This document shows positions 26,837-37,089 of a stretch of 64,000 nt of DNA, in pieces (the stretch's first letter is position 1; the number at the start of each line of letters is the position of its first letter). The DNA comes from Caldimonas brevitalea (GTDB lineage Bacteria; Pseudomonadota; Gammaproteobacteria; Burkholderiales; Burkholderiaceae_C), in contig NZ_CP011371.1 in assembly GCF_001017435.1 (NCBI RefSeq), positions 5,022,001 to 5,086,000 on the forward strand, read 5' to 3'. The position numbers and the translations under genes were made by a program. Below the pieces are notes generated by a model that did no database searches, had not been told where the DNA came from, and saw only the letters and a list, made by a program, of their open reading frames with translations.

Positions 26837-27192
26837 ACCGGCTGGGTCCATACACGGGCCAACCCGCACGCCGATTTCCCGGCGCCTCGCGCCCTGCCTT
26901 TGTCGGCTCCAGGTCGACAGCCCCCTCGGCCGGCGTGGTCGATTCATTTCCTCCCCTGCTTGGCGCATTTTCTGGCGACGGCGCGACCGCTGTCTGGCGA
27001 TGCGCTGCGCCCGCCGGCCTTGTAACAATTCCCCTCGCAAGAGCAGGCGATGTGCCGTCTCGCCCCCCACGGCCATGGGCTGCATGACCCTGAGAGCAGC
27101 AGGTACAACTTGCTGCGCCGTCTGACGTTCGTCCCCCCGAACCCGGGCGGCGCCATCACTCAACCCATCCCATCATCTCTCTGGGAGTTCTC
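26837..27192. other. Intergenic stretch between tRNA-Ser and PEP-CTERM gene
   Basis: These 356 bases contain only short frames that I do not believe. The end of the stretch holds GGGAG at 27181-27185 as ribosome binding site for the next gene. I looked for a sigma-54 -24/-12 element, which drives some PEP-CTERM genes, and found no correctly spaced match. A purely sequence-level promoter call is not possible here. Confidence 0.5.
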
Positions 27193-27708
27193 ATGAAAAA
27201 ACTGCTTCTGGCCGCTGCTCTCGGCCTCGGGCTCGCGTCGCAAGCCTTTGCGGCCGTCGATCTGGCCAACGGGCCCTTCCACTTCGAAGCGAAGAAGTTC
27301 AGCAACGCGTCGTTCTCCGACAGCTACGACTTCACCGCGGGCGACCTCGGCGGCCCGGTGTCGTTCAGCTTCGTGGAAGTGAAGCTGGCGAAAAACGTTG
27401 ACATCGACTGGGACGACAGCGCCGCCCTCACGATCCTGGGCAACGACGGCAGCGTCCTGTACCAGGCTGGCGAGAACGGCCCGATCCAGTTCACGCTGGA
27501 AGACAGCTTCTCGCTGCCGGCCTCGTTTTCGATCGTGCTGAAGGGCGCTGCGATCGGCGACGGCACCTCACCCTGGAACCCTGGCCTGAAGGGCTGGTAC
27601 AACCTGTCGGTGATCGCCAACCCGGTGCCCGAACCCGAGACCTACGCGCTGATGCTCGCCGGCCTCGGCGTTGTCGGCTACATGTCGCGCCGCCGCAAGG
27701 CCGTTTGA
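27193..27708 (+). CDS. Small PEP-CTERM sorted secreted protein
   Basis: This 171-residue protein has an N-terminal Sec signal peptide (KKLLLAAALGLGLASQAFA) and a classical PEP-CTERM tail: VPEPETYALMLAGLGVVGYMSRRRKAV, that is a PEP motif, a hydrophobic helix and a basic end. Exosortase removes such tails during export, and the proteins usually end up in exopolysaccharide matrix or at the surface. The middle is a beta-rich domain of about 115 residues with no enzyme motif, similar in style to the FxDxA-type PEP-CTERM proteins. GGGAG precedes the ATG, and a strong terminator follows immediately, so it is a single-gene unit. Confidence 0.9.
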   Translation: MKKLLLAAALGLGLASQAFAAVDLANGPFHFEAKKFSNASFSDSYDFTAGDLGGPVSFSFVEVKLAKNVDIDWDDSAALTILGNDGSVLYQAGENGPIQFTLEDSFSLPASFSIVLKGAAIGDGTSPWNPGLKGWYNLSVIANPVPEPETYALMLAGLGVVGYMSRRRKAV

Positions 27709-27731
27709 CCCGCGCCTGAGTTGACGTGAAA

Positions 27732-27758
27732 ACGAAGCGGGCTGCGGCCCGCTTTTTC
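27732..27758 (+). terminator. Intrinsic terminator after the PEP-CTERM gene
   Basis: A GC-rich stem AGCGGGC (27736-27742) pairs with GCCCGCT (27747-27753) across a TGCG loop and is followed by TTTT. A reversed T-rich run on the other strand is shorter, but the same hairpin could also stop the minus-strand kinase gene that ends at 27779. Confidence 0.85.
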
Positions 27759-27778
27759 CTTTGCTCCGGCAGCCGCAG

Positions 27779-28915
27779 TCAACGCGCTTGCTCGAGCGGC
27801 AGTTTGACGGTGAAGGCGCTGCCCTGTTTCGAGCCGCCGCTGCGCACTTCGACGGTGCCGTTGTGGAGTTGCACCAGGTCCTTCACCAGGGCCAGGCCCA
27901 CGCCCAGCCCGCCGTTCTCACTGTCTTGTGAGCGGCCGCCCTGCGTGAACAATTCGAAGATGCGGGGCAAGGTGTCCGCGTCGATCCCCACACCCGTGTC
28001 CTCGACGGTCAGCACCGCGTGGTGCGCCTCCACCGACCCCTTGACCCAGATCCGGCCGCCCGGCGGCGTGAACTTGATCGCGTTGTTGACCAGGTTGACG
28101 ACGATCTGGGTGTAGCGCAGCCGGTCGACCGTCAGCGTCACCGGGCCGGATGGCATCAAGCACTCCAAGTTCTGGCGGCGCGCGTCGGCGGCCGCCCGGC
28201 AGCTGTCCACCGCCGTCAACGTCACGGCCTGCAGTTCCACCGGCTCCAGCCGCAGTTCGATACGGTCGGCGTCGCGCCGCGTCATGTCCGTCATGTCGTC
28301 GATCAGGCGCTGCATCTGCATCAATTGCCGCTCGATGATCTGCACATAGGGCGGCGTCCCCGCGTCACCGCCCGTGAGGCGCAACAAATGAGCGACGTTG
28401 GCCAGCGGCGTGAGGGGATTGCGCAACTCGTGCGCCAGGCCACCGAGGAAGACGCGTGTCGCCTCTTGCTCCTGCAGCAGCGCCGTCACGCGCCGTTCGA
28501 GCGCTTCGATGGTGGTGCAGATGTCGGTGCGGTCGCGCAGCACCTTGACGAAGGCGACCAGCCGCCCTTGCTCGTCCCGCAGCGCCTGCACGGCGCCGCT
28601 GACCCAGATGCGACTGCCGTCGCGGCGCACGTGCCAGCGGTCGTCCTCGGTGTCCCCGGCACTGCGCGCGACGGCGGTCTCGTGCACATCGAGTCCGAGT
28701 TCGAGGTCTTCGGGCGTGAACAAGACCGAAATGGGTTGTCCGACGAGGTCGGAGGGCGCATAGCCCAGCACATGGCGCGACCCCTCCGAGGCGTATTCGA
28801 CGGTGCCCGCCGTGTCGATGACCAGGACGACGTATTCACGGCTCTGCTGCAGCCACATCGCCAACAGGTCAGGAACGCGGCCCGCGAGTGCGTGAACGGC
28901 CGGCTCGGTTTCCAT
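27779..28915 (-). CDS. PAS-domain sensor histidine kinase
   Basis: This 378-residue soluble kinase has a PAS sensor domain (about 20-135), a HisKA dimerisation domain with the phospho-acceptor His162 in AHELRNPLTP, and a HATPase domain with an N box NLVNNAIKF, G1 VEDTGVGID and G2 GLGVGLALVK. No membrane segment is present, so it senses a cytoplasmic signal through PAS. No response regulator is encoded in its own transcript, so it is an orphan kinase unless one of the other regulators nearby pairs with it. The gene converges on the PEP-CTERM gene and shares its terminator hairpin. Confidence 0.93.
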   Translation of the reverse strand: METEPAVHALAGRVPDLLAMWLQQSREYVVLVIDTAGTVEYASEGSRHVLGYAPSDLVGQPISVLFTPEDLELGLDVHETAVARSAGDTEDDRWHVRRDGSRIWVSGAVQALRDEQGRLVAFVKVLRDRTDICTTIEALERRVTALLQEQEATRVFLGGLAHELRNPLTPLANVAHLLRLTGGDAGTPPYVQIIERQLMQMQRLIDDMTDMTRRDADRIELRLEPVELQAVTLTAVDSCRAAADARRQNLECLMPSGPVTLTVDRLRYTQIVVNLVNNAIKFTPPGGRIWVKGSVEAHHAVLTVEDTGVGIDADTLPRIFELFTQGGRSQDSENGGLGVGLALVKDLVQLHNGTVEVRSGGSKQGSAFTVKLPLEQAR

Positions 28916-29001
28916 CGCGGTGCCCCGGCTTGCTCCGGGCCTCCTGGGCCAAGAGCAGCAATCGCGAGGCCCGTGGAAGGCCTTAGACCCTGTAAGAGGT
29001 G

Positions 29002-30828
29002 TCAGGCGACGCAGCTGCGGTTCTTGCCGGTGCGCTTGGCCTCGTAGAGTGCTTCGTCGGCCCGGTCCAGCGTCTCTTCGAGGCGCTCGCCGGGGCGGTA
29101 GAGGGTCACGCCGGCCGAGAAGGTGACGAACACCTGCCGGTCCTCGTGCATGAAGAAATTGGCCGTCAACGTGCGTTGCAAACGGGTCAACACGACACAG
29201 GCCTCCTCGGTGGTGGTCTCCGGCAGCAGCACGACGAACTCCTCGCCGCCATAGCGGGCCACGGTGTCCATCGGTCGCAAGGCCTGCTTGACCTTCTGCG
29301 CCAGAAATTTCAGGGCCTGGTCGCCGGTCTGGTGGCCCAGCGTGTCGTTGAGCTTCTTGAAGTTGTCGATGTCCAGCAGCCCCACCGACAGCTCACGGCC
29401 GCTGCGCTGCGTGCGCGCATGTTCGGTTTCGAAGGCCTGGATCAGGCCCCGGCGGTTGGCCACCTCGGTGAGCTGGTCGGTCGACACCTCGGTCGACAGG
29501 CGCTGCAGCTCGGCTTCGAGTTCGCGCACCCGCACCTGCAGCTGGTCGGCCTCGGCGTGCTCGGCCTGCAAGCGCTGCTGCGTCTGCCCCACCTGGCTCT
29601 GGACCGACTTGGTCTCCTCGACCAGGTCTTTGACGACGCCGGCCAGGCTCTCGAGCGTGTCGGCCTGCTCGATCACGTCGGCATACCGGCCGATGCTGTC
29701 GTGGAAGCGGCCGGTGCGCGCGCCCAGTTCGCCGATTTCCTGCAGCATGCTGTTGATCAGCCCCTTCAGCACCTCGCGCGCCTGGTTGCGCTGGGCGCGC
29801 ACGCCCTGCTGCTGGCTGCGGGTGGCGTGCAGCAAATGGCTGACCGAGCGCACGGTGCGGCTGGTGAGGCCTTCTTGCAGCTTGCTGCGCATCACCTCGC
29901 ACTGCCCCTGCACCCAGCTGCCGTCTTCGGCCAGGTCGGCGAGACCGCCGGTCAATTCGCCGCACAGGTCGTGCAGCTGCGAGACCAGGTGCTGGCGGTG
30001 GTCGAGCAGGCGCTGCGCGTCGCCGGCCCAACCCCGCCAGTCGTCGGCCAGCTCTTCGTCGGCGGCGTCAGCCTCGTCGTCGAGGGCGAGCAACAGCTCG
30101 TCCAGGCGCGAGCGCAGCCGCACGCAGCGCGGATCATCGACCGGCAAGGCCGGCGTCACCGCGTTCGACAGGTCCCGCACCACCGCCTGCCAGGGCGCCG
30201 GCAAGCGTTGGTCGTCCGCCGCGCCGGCCAGGACGGGCGCAGCAGCGCTGCCGCCAGCTGCCGGTGCTGTCTCCGCGAGCGGCGGCGCCACTTCGGAGGA
30301 CTCGGCCGGCGGCGCGTCGCTCTCCCAGCTGGCCGTCAGCTGCGACAAACGCTGCTGCAGCACGGCGGGGGCGCCGCGGCTGCCGGTCAGCACGCGCTGC
30401 AGGCTGTCCTTTTTGCGTCCGCTGGTCCATTGCCGGCCGCCGCGCTCGACACCCTTGACGATGCGGCCGATCAGCGTCGCCCATCCCTGCGCCTGCGCGG
30501 CCGGGTCCTGCTCTGACGCCGTCAGCAGCCGGTCGGCCTGCTCCCAGCGGCCCTGCTGCACGGCATCCAGCAACTCGGGGGCAGCACCGGCCTGCTGCGC
30601 GAGCCGGTCCACCACCCGCTGCGCGGTGCTCGGCAGGCCTGGCTCGGCCGGAGCCGATTCGCCGGCCTCGGCGCGGTAGGCGCGCTGGTAGTTTTCAGGC
30701 GTCGGTTCCAGCCTTTCCTGGGCCAGGCGCCGCAGTGCGGCCTTGGCGAGCTGGGCGGGAGTGGGCGCGGCGCCGGCCAAAGGGGCCGGCATCGTCGGGC
30801 GACCGCCGGCAGAAGAAGGGGCGTCCAT
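29002..30828 (-). CDS. Diguanylate cyclase (GGDEF) with long coiled-coil N-terminus
   Basis: This 608-residue protein makes cyclic di-GMP from two GTP. The C-terminal GGDEF domain (about 440-608) has the active motif GGEEF (527-531), preceded by the inhibitory RxxD site (RPMD, five residues upstream of GGEEF), so product inhibition is expected. The N-terminal 430 residues lack membrane helices or a known sensor. They contain a Ser/Ala/Pro-rich linker and long heptad-like helices ending at QTQQRLQAEHAEADQLQVRVRELEAEL-type sequence, which probably set the dimer state. It lies 3 nt downstream of the start-proximal edge of the GGDEF-EAL gene end (30832), so the two genes are likely co-transcribed. 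Confidence 0.93.
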   Translation of the reverse strand: MDAPSSAGGRPTMPAPLAGAAPTPAQLAKAALRRLAQERLEPTPENYQRAYRAEAGESAPAEPGLPSTAQRVVDRLAQQAGAAPELLDAVQQGRWEQADRLLTASEQDPAAQAQGWATLIGRIVKGVERGGRQWTSGRKKDSLQRVLTGSRGAPAVLQQRLSQLTASWESDAPPAESSEVAPPLAETAPAAGGSAAAPVLAGAADDQRLPAPWQAVVRDLSNAVTPALPVDDPRCVRLRSRLDELLLALDDEADAADEELADDWRGWAGDAQRLLDHRQHLVSQLHDLCGELTGGLADLAEDGSWVQGQCEVMRSKLQEGLTSRTVRSVSHLLHATRSQQQGVRAQRNQAREVLKGLINSMLQEIGELGARTGRFHDSIGRYADVIEQADTLESLAGVVKDLVEETKSVQSQVGQTQQRLQAEHAEADQLQVRVRELEAELQRLSTEVSTDQLTEVANRRGLIQAFETEHARTQRSGRELSVGLLDIDNFKKLNDTLGHQTGDQALKFLAQKVKQALRPMDTVARYGGEEFVVLLPETTTEEACVVLTRLQRTLTANFFMHEDRQVFVTFSAGVTLYRPGERLEETLDRADEALYEAKRTGKNRSCVA

Positions 30829-30831
30829 GGC

Positions 30832-33039
30832 TCAGGCTTTCACGGCGCGGTCCTGGCCGCTCGTGTCGTCGGTGGTGCCGCCGAGCGACGGCAGCCTGAG
30901 CTGTCGCCACCACGGCTCGAGGTCGGCCGCAGGCAGCGGCCGGCTGAACAGAAAACCCTGCATGATGGTGCAGCCCAAACGGCTCAGCACCTCCATCTGC
31001 AAGGGCGTTTCCACGCCCTCGGCGATCACGCGCAGGCCCAGCGAACGGGCCAGCGCGATGATGGCGGTGACCACGGCCGAGCTTTCCGGCCGGTTGCCGA
31101 GGTCGTGCACGAACGAGCGGTCGATCTTGAGCTCGCTGATCGGCAGCGTGGTCAGGTAGGCGAGCGAGGAGTAGCCGGTGCCGAAATCGTCGATCGAGAT
31201 CGGCACGCCGATGCCGTGCAGGCGTTGCAGCGACGGGATCACGTTCTGCAAATCCTTCATCAGCCCGGTCTCGGTGATCTCGAGTTCGAGGCAGCGCGGG
31301 CTGACATGCTGCTCCTGCAAGCCGGCCTGGATGCGTTCCACCAGGTCGCTGCGCTGGAACATCCGGCTGGGCAGGTTGACCGCCACCGCAACGTCGAAAC
31401 CGAAGGCCCGCTGCCACAGCTTGGCCTGGCGCATCGCCTCGCGGATCGCCCAATAGCTCATCGGGATGATCAGACCGGTCTCCTCCGCGAGCGGGATGAA
31501 TTCGCCCGGCGGCACCAATTGGTGCCCGCGCTTCCAGCGCATCAGCGCTTCCACTCCCACCAAGCGGCCGCTGTGCACATCGACCTTGGGCTGGTAGTGC
31601 AACACCAGTTCTTCGCGCTCGAGCGCCTTGTGCAGCGCGCTTTCCAGCTCCAGCTTCTCGCGGCCCTTGCCGGCCAGCTGGGGCGTGTAGATCGACGCGG
31701 CATTGCGGCCCTGCGCCTTCACCGAGTACATCGCGACGTCGGAGTTGCGCAGCAGGTCGGCCACGCTCTGCCCGTCACGCGGGAAGATCGCGATGCCGAC
31801 GCTGGCGGTGACGAAACACTCCTGTCCCCCCACCAGCACCGGCTCGCGCAACACCTCGAGGATGCGCATCGCCACCCGCTCGGCGTCGCGCTCGTCGCTC
31901 ACCTCGGACAGCAGGGCGACAAACTCGTCGCCACCCAGCCGGCCGACGGCCTCGAGCGTGCGGTGGGCCCGCGAGGTGACGCTGTCGAAGGTGACGTCGA
32001 TGACCTGCTCGGAATGCCGCACGCAGCCGCGCAGCCGGCGCGCCACCTCGACCAGCAACTCGTCGCCGGCGGCGTGGCCGAGGGTGTCGTTGATGATCTT
32101 GAAGCGGTCCAGGTCGATCAGCAGCAGGCCCACCTGGTGGCCCAGGTGGCGCGCATGGTCGATGGCCCGTTCGGCCCGCCAGATCAGCTGGCGCCGGTTC
32201 GGCAGGCCGGTCAGCGAATCGAAGTTCGCCAGGTGCTTGATCTTGTCCTCGGCGATGCGGCGGTCGGTGACGTCCTGGACGATGCCGTTGTAGGCCAGTA
32301 CACCGCCGTGTTCGTCGAACTCCGGCTCGGCCTCGAGGTGCAGCACCCGGTGTCGCCCGTCGATCAGGTGCACCGGCACATCGGTGCACAGCACGGTGCA
32401 GTGGCGCAGCACCTCGCGCAAGATGGCGAAGAAGGCGGCGCGCTCCTGCTTGGGAATCATGCGCAGCACCATGCGCACCGTCAGGTGGTCGCGGGGGCCC
32501 ATGCCGAACACCCGCAGCCCCTCGGGCGAGAACAGCAGCTCGTTGCGGCCCGGCCGCCAGTCGAAGCTGCCCATGCGGGCCAGGTCTTGTGCACGGGCCA
32601 GCTGGGCCTTGCTGCGCTCCAGCTCCTGGCGCGTGCGCGATGAGCGCAGCAGATACCGCAAACGACCGGCCAGCAGGCTCCACTGGGTCGACTTGACGAA
32701 GAAGTCGGTCGCGCCGACTTCATAGGCGCGGTTGATCGAGGCCTCGTCGTCCAGGCCGGTGAGCATCAGCACCGGGATCGAATAGTAGCCCGCCTGGTTG
32801 CGGATCTGGCGGCAGGTGGCGAAGCCGTCCAGCCCGGGCATGATGGCGTCGAGCACCACCATGTCGGGCGACCAGTTGGCCAGGATCTGCAGCGCCTTCT
32901 CGCCGCTGTTCGCCTCGGTGATCGCGAAGCCGCGCTCGCGCAGTGCGATCGACGTCAACAGCAGCGTCACCTCGTCGTCGTCCACCAGCAGCACGGTGGG
33001 CTGCTCGAGGTCACCGTCGCGCTTCACAGACACGTTCAT
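30832..33039 (-). CDS. REC-PAS-GGDEF-EAL response regulator
   Basis: This 735-residue protein links a phosphorelay to c-di-GMP turnover. A receiver domain (about 12-130) carries the phospho-acceptor Asp in MVVLDAIMPGLDG, a PAS-like domain follows (about 165-290), then a GGDEF domain with intact GGDEF (369-373) and an EAL domain beginning at Glu497 (EALMRW) with later DDFGTGYSSL and the catalytic loop residues. About 20 extra residues sit directly before the GGDEF motif, and the usual inhibitory RxxD is RTLE. The ATG overlaps the stop of the hybrid kinase gene by one base (TGATG), which argues that the two are made together and work as partners. A much longer frame upstream lies inside the kinase gene and is not used. 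Confidence 0.92.
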   Translation of the reverse strand: MNVSVKRDGDLEQPTVLLVDDDEVTLLLTSIALRERGFAITEANSGEKALQILANWSPDMVVLDAIMPGLDGFATCRQIRNQAGYYSIPVLMLTGLDDEASINRAYEVGATDFFVKSTQWSLLAGRLRYLLRSSRTRQELERSKAQLARAQDLARMGSFDWRPGRNELLFSPEGLRVFGMGPRDHLTVRMVLRMIPKQERAAFFAILREVLRHCTVLCTDVPVHLIDGRHRVLHLEAEPEFDEHGGVLAYNGIVQDVTDRRIAEDKIKHLANFDSLTGLPNRRQLIWRAERAIDHARHLGHQVGLLLIDLDRFKIINDTLGHAAGDELLVEVARRLRGCVRHSEQVIDVTFDSVTSRAHRTLEAVGRLGGDEFVALLSEVSDERDAERVAMRILEVLREPVLVGGQECFVTASVGIAIFPRDGQSVADLLRNSDVAMYSVKAQGRNAASIYTPQLAGKGREKLELESALHKALEREELVLHYQPKVDVHSGRLVGVEALMRWKRGHQLVPPGEFIPLAEETGLIIPMSYWAIREAMRQAKLWQRAFGFDVAVAVNLPSRMFQRSDLVERIQAGLQEQHVSPRCLELEITETGLMKDLQNVIPSLQRLHGIGVPISIDDFGTGYSSLAYLTTLPISELKIDRSFVHDLGNRPESSAVVTAIIALARSLGLRVIAEGVETPLQMEVLSRLGCTIMQGFLFSRPLPAADLEPWWRQLRLPSLGGTTDDTSGQDRAVKA

Positions 33040-36000
33040 CAAGCAGATTCCAACAAGTGTCCGAGACTGTCCAGCACGCGCTGGGCTTCGCGCTGGAGCA
33101 CGTCGACGCGGTCGCCGAACGGCCCGGCGTCGCCCCCACGGACGGCCGATTCGAGCTCGGCGCAGAGCGCCGAGAGCTGCAAGGCGCCAACGCTGGCGCT
33201 GGACGATTTCAGGGTGTGGGCGGTGAAGCGGACCGCGTTGCCGTCGTTCACCTGCGCCGCCTCGACCATCTGCGGCACCAGTTTCAGCAAGGAGGCCTGG
33301 AAGGTGCGGAACAGCCGCGGCAGCAGTTTGTTCTGGCCGTGTGGATCGAGTTCGCGCAGGCGCGCCACGGCTTCCGGGTCGAATACGTTGGGGTCCGGTG
33401 TGAACATGTTCGGCTCCGTGTTGACGGGCTCCGCGGCAAGACGGCGGGGTGCTTCCTGCGTGGCATTCGGCGCGCCTGCTGGCGCCGCCTGTAGCCAACG
33501 GGTCAGGACGGCGAGCAACTGGTTCTGCCGGAACGGCTTGGACAGGTAGTCGTCGAAGCCGTGGGCGAGGTAACGCGCTTCGTCGCCCCCCAGCGCGTTG
33601 GCCGTGACGGCGAGCACCGGCGTGTGGCTCGGGGTGACGAAATCGAAGCGCCCGCCCGAGCCCTGGCGGAACCAGCGCAGCGCTTCCACCCCGTCCATGC
33701 CCGGCATTTGAATGTCCATCAGCACCAAGTCGAACCGATGTTCGCACAACGCACGCAGCCCCTCCGGCCCCGAGTGGGCGATGCGGGTGCGGCAGCCCAG
33801 GCGGCGCAGCATCTGATGCATCACTTCCTGGTTGACGTGATTGTCCTCGATCACGAGCACCTCGCGATCCAGCGAAGGAAGTGCTTGCTCACGTTCCCGC
33901 ATGACACCGCCGAACAGGCCCATGATGGCCTGACGCAACTCGATTTTTCGGACCGGTTTGGCCACGAACCGGTCGAAGCCGGCGTCGTGAGCGACCCGCA
34001 CGTCGTCAGGGCTGGACACCGACGACAACAGCATCAGCTTGACCGGGGCCAGGTCGGGCTCGGCGCGCACGGCCTGGGCCAGTTGCACGCCGTCCATGCG
34101 CGGCATCGCCATGTCCACCAGGGCCAGGTCGAAGCGCCCGCCGGCGGCACGGTCACGCCGCAGCAGGTCGAGCGCCTCGGCGCCGTCGACCGCCAGCGTG
34201 ACGCGCATGCCCCAGGCGCCCAGGATGTTTTCGAGCACGGTGCGATTGGTGTCGTGGTCCTCGACCACTAGCACGCGCAGTGCCGGCATGTCGGGCCCGT
34301 CGAGCGGGCCGGCGGCGCTGTCGTCGGCCACCTCGCCGAGCGGCAGCCGGACCCGGAACTGCGACCCCAGCCCCGGCACGCTCTGCACGCTGATGCTACC
34401 CCCCATCAGCTCGGCCAGCTGCCGCGAAATGGCAAGACCGAGACCGGTGCCGCCGTAGCGCCGCGCCATGCCGCCATGGGCCTGGGTGAAGGCGTTGAAC
34501 AGCCGCGGCAGCACCTCGGGTTCGATCCCGATGCCGGTGTCCTTGATCGCGAACTCGACCCACAGCTGGCCGTCGACCGCCTCGCCTTCGACCTGCTGCA
34601 CGTCCACCACCACCTCGCCGCGCTCGGTGAACTTGATGGCGTTGGCGACCAGGTTGGTCAGCACCTGGCGCAGCCGCAGCGGATCGCCGTGCACCGTCGA
34701 CGGCAGGCCCGGCTGCTCGCGGAAGTTGAGCTCGAGCGACTTCTCGTGCGCCCGCGGTGCCATCAGTTCCAAGGTGTCCTCGACCACCGCGCGCAGCACG
34801 AAGTCAGTGGGCGCAAGCTCCAGCTTGCCCGCTTCGATCTTCGAGAAGTCCAGAATGTCGTTGATGATTTCAAGCAAGCTTTCCCCGGAACGGTAGACCG
34901 CATGGGCAAAGCGCCGCTGCTTCTCGGTCAGCGTCGTTCCCAACAGCAGTTCCGTCATGCCGAGGATACCGTTCATCGGCGTGCGGATCTCATGGCTCAT
35001 GTTGGCCATGAACTGGCTCTTGGCCTGGCTGGCCGCCTCCGCCGCATCGCGGGCCCGCTGCAGCTCCTGCTCGCGCTCGTGCTCGACGGTGATGTCGGTG
35101 CACAGCCCGTAGACCCGGATCTCGCCACTCGGCAGCCGGTGCGCCCGGGTGCGGGTGCGCAACCAGCGTGTGCCGCGCGTCGGATGCTCGAGCCGGTGTA
35201 CGTAGTCCACCGGCAACAGCTGCCGTTCGCGCTCCCGCGCCTGCTCGTGATCGTCGCTCGGGCTCAGGCGCAGATAGCGCTGCGGGTCCTCGGCGTGCTC
35301 TTCGGCCGTGACACCCCAGAAGGCTTGCAGCCGCGGGCTGACGTAGACGAAGTGGCTGCGCTCGGGGTTGGTGATGAACAGGTGGTCGTCGATCGCATCG
35401 GCGAACTCCTTGAAGCGCGCCTCGGACTCGACCAGCGCGCCCTCTGCCCGGCGCCGCTCGGTCAAGTCGCGCGCCAGCACCAGCAGCGCGCTCGGTGTGC
35501 CGTCATCGTCGCGCAGCGCCAGATAGCGCATGTTCAGATAGCGTTCGCCGCGGCGCGCATTGCGCCAGGTGAACTCGTCCTCGATCGACTCGACCCCGGC
35601 CAGCGCCCGCGCCACCGACGGCCCGATCAAGGCCTGCACCTGGCGGCCGTAGGCCTCCAGCGGCGGCTTGCCGATCATCTCCTCGCGCTTGAGCGCGAAC
35701 TCCATCTCGGCGTGCCGGTTGACCGCCACCACTTTCATTTCCTGCGGCTCGACGACGAACAGGCTGACCGGCAGGTGCTCGATCAGATCGTTCAGCCTTG
35801 CGCGTTCGTTCTCGACCTGTTCGGCACGCTGCTGCCGCTCGGTGATGTCGCTCAACACACCGAGGAACACAAAACGTTCGCCCTGCTCGTCGAGCACGTA
35901 GGCCGCGTCGATCTCGGCCCAGAACGGTTCGGTCTGGCCGTCCGGCGTGCGGCGCCGGGCGCTGAATTCGAAGCGGAAGTTCTGGCGCGCCTCGACGGCC

Positions 36001-36911
36001 CGACGCAAGGTGTCGGCCGCGGTGTCCGAGGTGCCGCTCATCAGGCTCCAGCACTCACGGCCCAGCGCCGCTTGCGCGGGCCATCCGGTGATGCCGCTGA
36101 AGGCGTCGTTGACCCATTCGATGCGGCCGCGCCCGTCGGCGATCACCACGCCGCTGGCGACCCGGTCGGCCACCATCGCCAGGCGCCGCGAACGCTCGAC
36201 GCTGCGCAACATGCTTTTGTGGGCCGTTTCACGGCCGGCGAGCAGCGACAACTGGCCCATCGCGATCGACAGCAGCGTGAGGGCGTCGTCGTCCGGCTCC
36301 TGTTGCACGTCGTACCACTCGATCAGCGCCAACGGCGCGTCGTCGCCCCACACCGGCACCGCCAGGCCCTGCCGCGCCTTGCGGGGACGCAAGCGATGGC
36401 CGGACGCTCGCAGCTCGCGGCACAGCACCGGGCGATGCCGGGCCAGCGCGCGGCCGGACAATTCGTCTTCGCTGTGCACGGTGTCGAGCAGGCCCAGGTC
36501 GATGCGGTCCTCACGGCCATCGTCGCGCTCGTCCCACGGCAACACCAGGCCGGTGGTGCCGTTCCAGTCTTCGACCCGCAGCACCGCCCATGCATCGGCC
36601 CGCAGATGGTCGGCCACCAGACGACCCACCGCTTCCAGCGCCGGGCCGAGGCCGCGCGCCTGCGCCACCGCCGCGATCACCCCCTCGGTGGCCGCCAACC
36701 GCCGCCGCAGCGCGTCAGCGTCGGCCGGGGGCGAGGGCGGCAACACGGCATCCGCTGCGCGCCTGCCGTCACGCCACGCAAAGGCGAGCGCCACCACCAG
36801 CGCGAGTGACGCGGTGGCGGCCAGCGGGACAGGTCCGAGCAGCGCGGTGAGCCAGCCTGCCGCACCCAGCAGGCCGACCGCGGCCAACCTCTTGGTGGTC
36901 GAGCGGTTCAT
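33039..36911 (-). CDS. Membrane hybrid histidine kinase with two receivers and Hpt
   Basis: This 1290-residue inner-membrane sensor begins with two hydrophobic helices (about 8-42) and no large periplasmic loop. A GAF-like segment, three PAS domains (about 280-620), a HisKA domain with His640 in [11 protein letters not shown] and a HATPase domain follow. Two receiver domains carry Asp in [12 protein letters not shown] and [13 protein letters not shown], and a C-terminal Hpt domain has His1232 in [10 protein letters not shown]. All steps of a His-Asp-His-Asp relay are thus in one protein, and the coupled REC-PAS-GGDEF-EAL gene just downstream is the natural final acceptor. The ATG at 36911 begins the membrane segment; the open frame continues upstream only into the promoter region of the divergent kinase. 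Confidence 0.93.
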   Translation of the reverse strand: MNRSTTKRLAAVGLLGAAGWLTALLGPVPLAATASLALVVALAFAWRDGRRAADAVLPPSPPADADALRRRLAATEGVIAAVAQARGLGPALEAVGRLVADHLRADAWAVLRVEDWNGTTGLVLPWDERDDGREDRIDLGLLDTVHSEDELSGRALARHRPVLCRELRASGHRLRPRKARQGLAVPVWGDDAPLALIEWYDVQQEPDDDALTLLSIAMGQLSLLAGRETAHKSMLRSVERSRRLAMVADRVASGVVIADGRGRIEWVNDAFSGITGWPAQAALGRECWSLMSGTSDTAADTLRRAVEARQNFRFEFSARRRTPDGQTEPFWAEIDAAYVLDEQGERFVFLGVLSDITERQQRAEQVENERARLNDLIEHLPVSLFVVEPQEMKVVAVNRHAEMEFALKREEMIGKPPLEAYGRQVQALIGPSVARALAGVESIEDEFTWRNARRGERYLNMRYLALRDDDGTPSALLVLARDLTERRRAEGALVESEARFKEFADAIDDHLFITNPERSHFVYVSPRLQAFWGVTAEEHAEDPQRYLRLSPSDDHEQARERERQLLPVDYVHRLEHPTRGTRWLRTRTRAHRLPSGEIRVYGLCTDITVEHEREQELQRARDAAEAASQAKSQFMANMSHEIRTPMNGILGMTELLLGTTLTEKQRRFAHAVYRSGESLLEIINDILDFSKIEAGKLELAPTDFVLRAVVEDTLELMAPRAHEKSLELNFREQPGLPSTVHGDPLRLRQVLTNLVANAIKFTERGEVVVDVQQVEGEAVDGQLWVEFAIKDTGIGIEPEVLPRLFNAFTQAHGGMARRYGGTGLGLAISRQLAELMGGSISVQSVPGLGSQFRVRLPLGEVADDSAAGPLDGPDMPALRVLVVEDHDTNRTVLENILGAWGMRVTLAVDGAEALDLLRRDRAAGGRFDLALVDMAMPRMDGVQLAQAVRAEPDLAPVKLMLLSSVSSPDDVRVAHDAGFDRFVAKPVRKIELRQAIMGLFGGVMREREQALPSLDREVLVIEDNHVNQEVMHQMLRRLGCRTRIAHSGPEGLRALCEHRFDLVLMDIQMPGMDGVEALRWFRQGSGGRFDFVTPSHTPVLAVTANALGGDEARYLAHGFDDYLSKPFRQNQLLAVLTRWLQAAPAGAPNATQEAPRRLAAEPVNTEPNMFTPDPNVFDPEAVARLRELDPHGQNKLLPRLFRTFQASLLKLVPQMVEAAQVNDGNAVRFTAHTLKSSSASVGALQLSALCAELESAVRGGDAGPFGDRVDVLQREAQRVLDSLGHLLESA

Positions 36912-37076
36912 CGATGTGTCGTTCCCGCAGCGTCCTGCCGGCCGTGCAGCTGCGGCCGGGCGCTCGCGCGCGGGGGTCCTCTCCGAGGGTTTTCGACCGC
37001 CGCCGCCGCGACTTGAGCCGATGGAAATCCGGCCCAGGCGTGCGAAGCGCACGCAGGCGAGCGCTGCCCCCGTCCT

Positions 37077-37082
37077 TACAAT
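37077..37082 (+). promoter_or_regulatory. Possible -10 element (TACAAT) for a leaderless kinase mRNA
   Basis: TACAAT is close to the TATAAT consensus, and a transcript started 7-8 nt downstream would begin at or next to the ATG at 37090, giving a leaderless message. No TTGACA-like -35 lies 17 nt upstream. No Shine-Dalgarno sequence precedes either candidate ATG (37081 or 37090). Confidence 0.35.
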
Positions 37083-37089
37083 GGTTGCG

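Noticed and set aside
33040..33747. Longer start for the GGDEF-EAL protein
   Set aside because: The extra sequence lies inside the hybrid kinase gene in another frame; the ATG at 33039 begins at the receiver domain.
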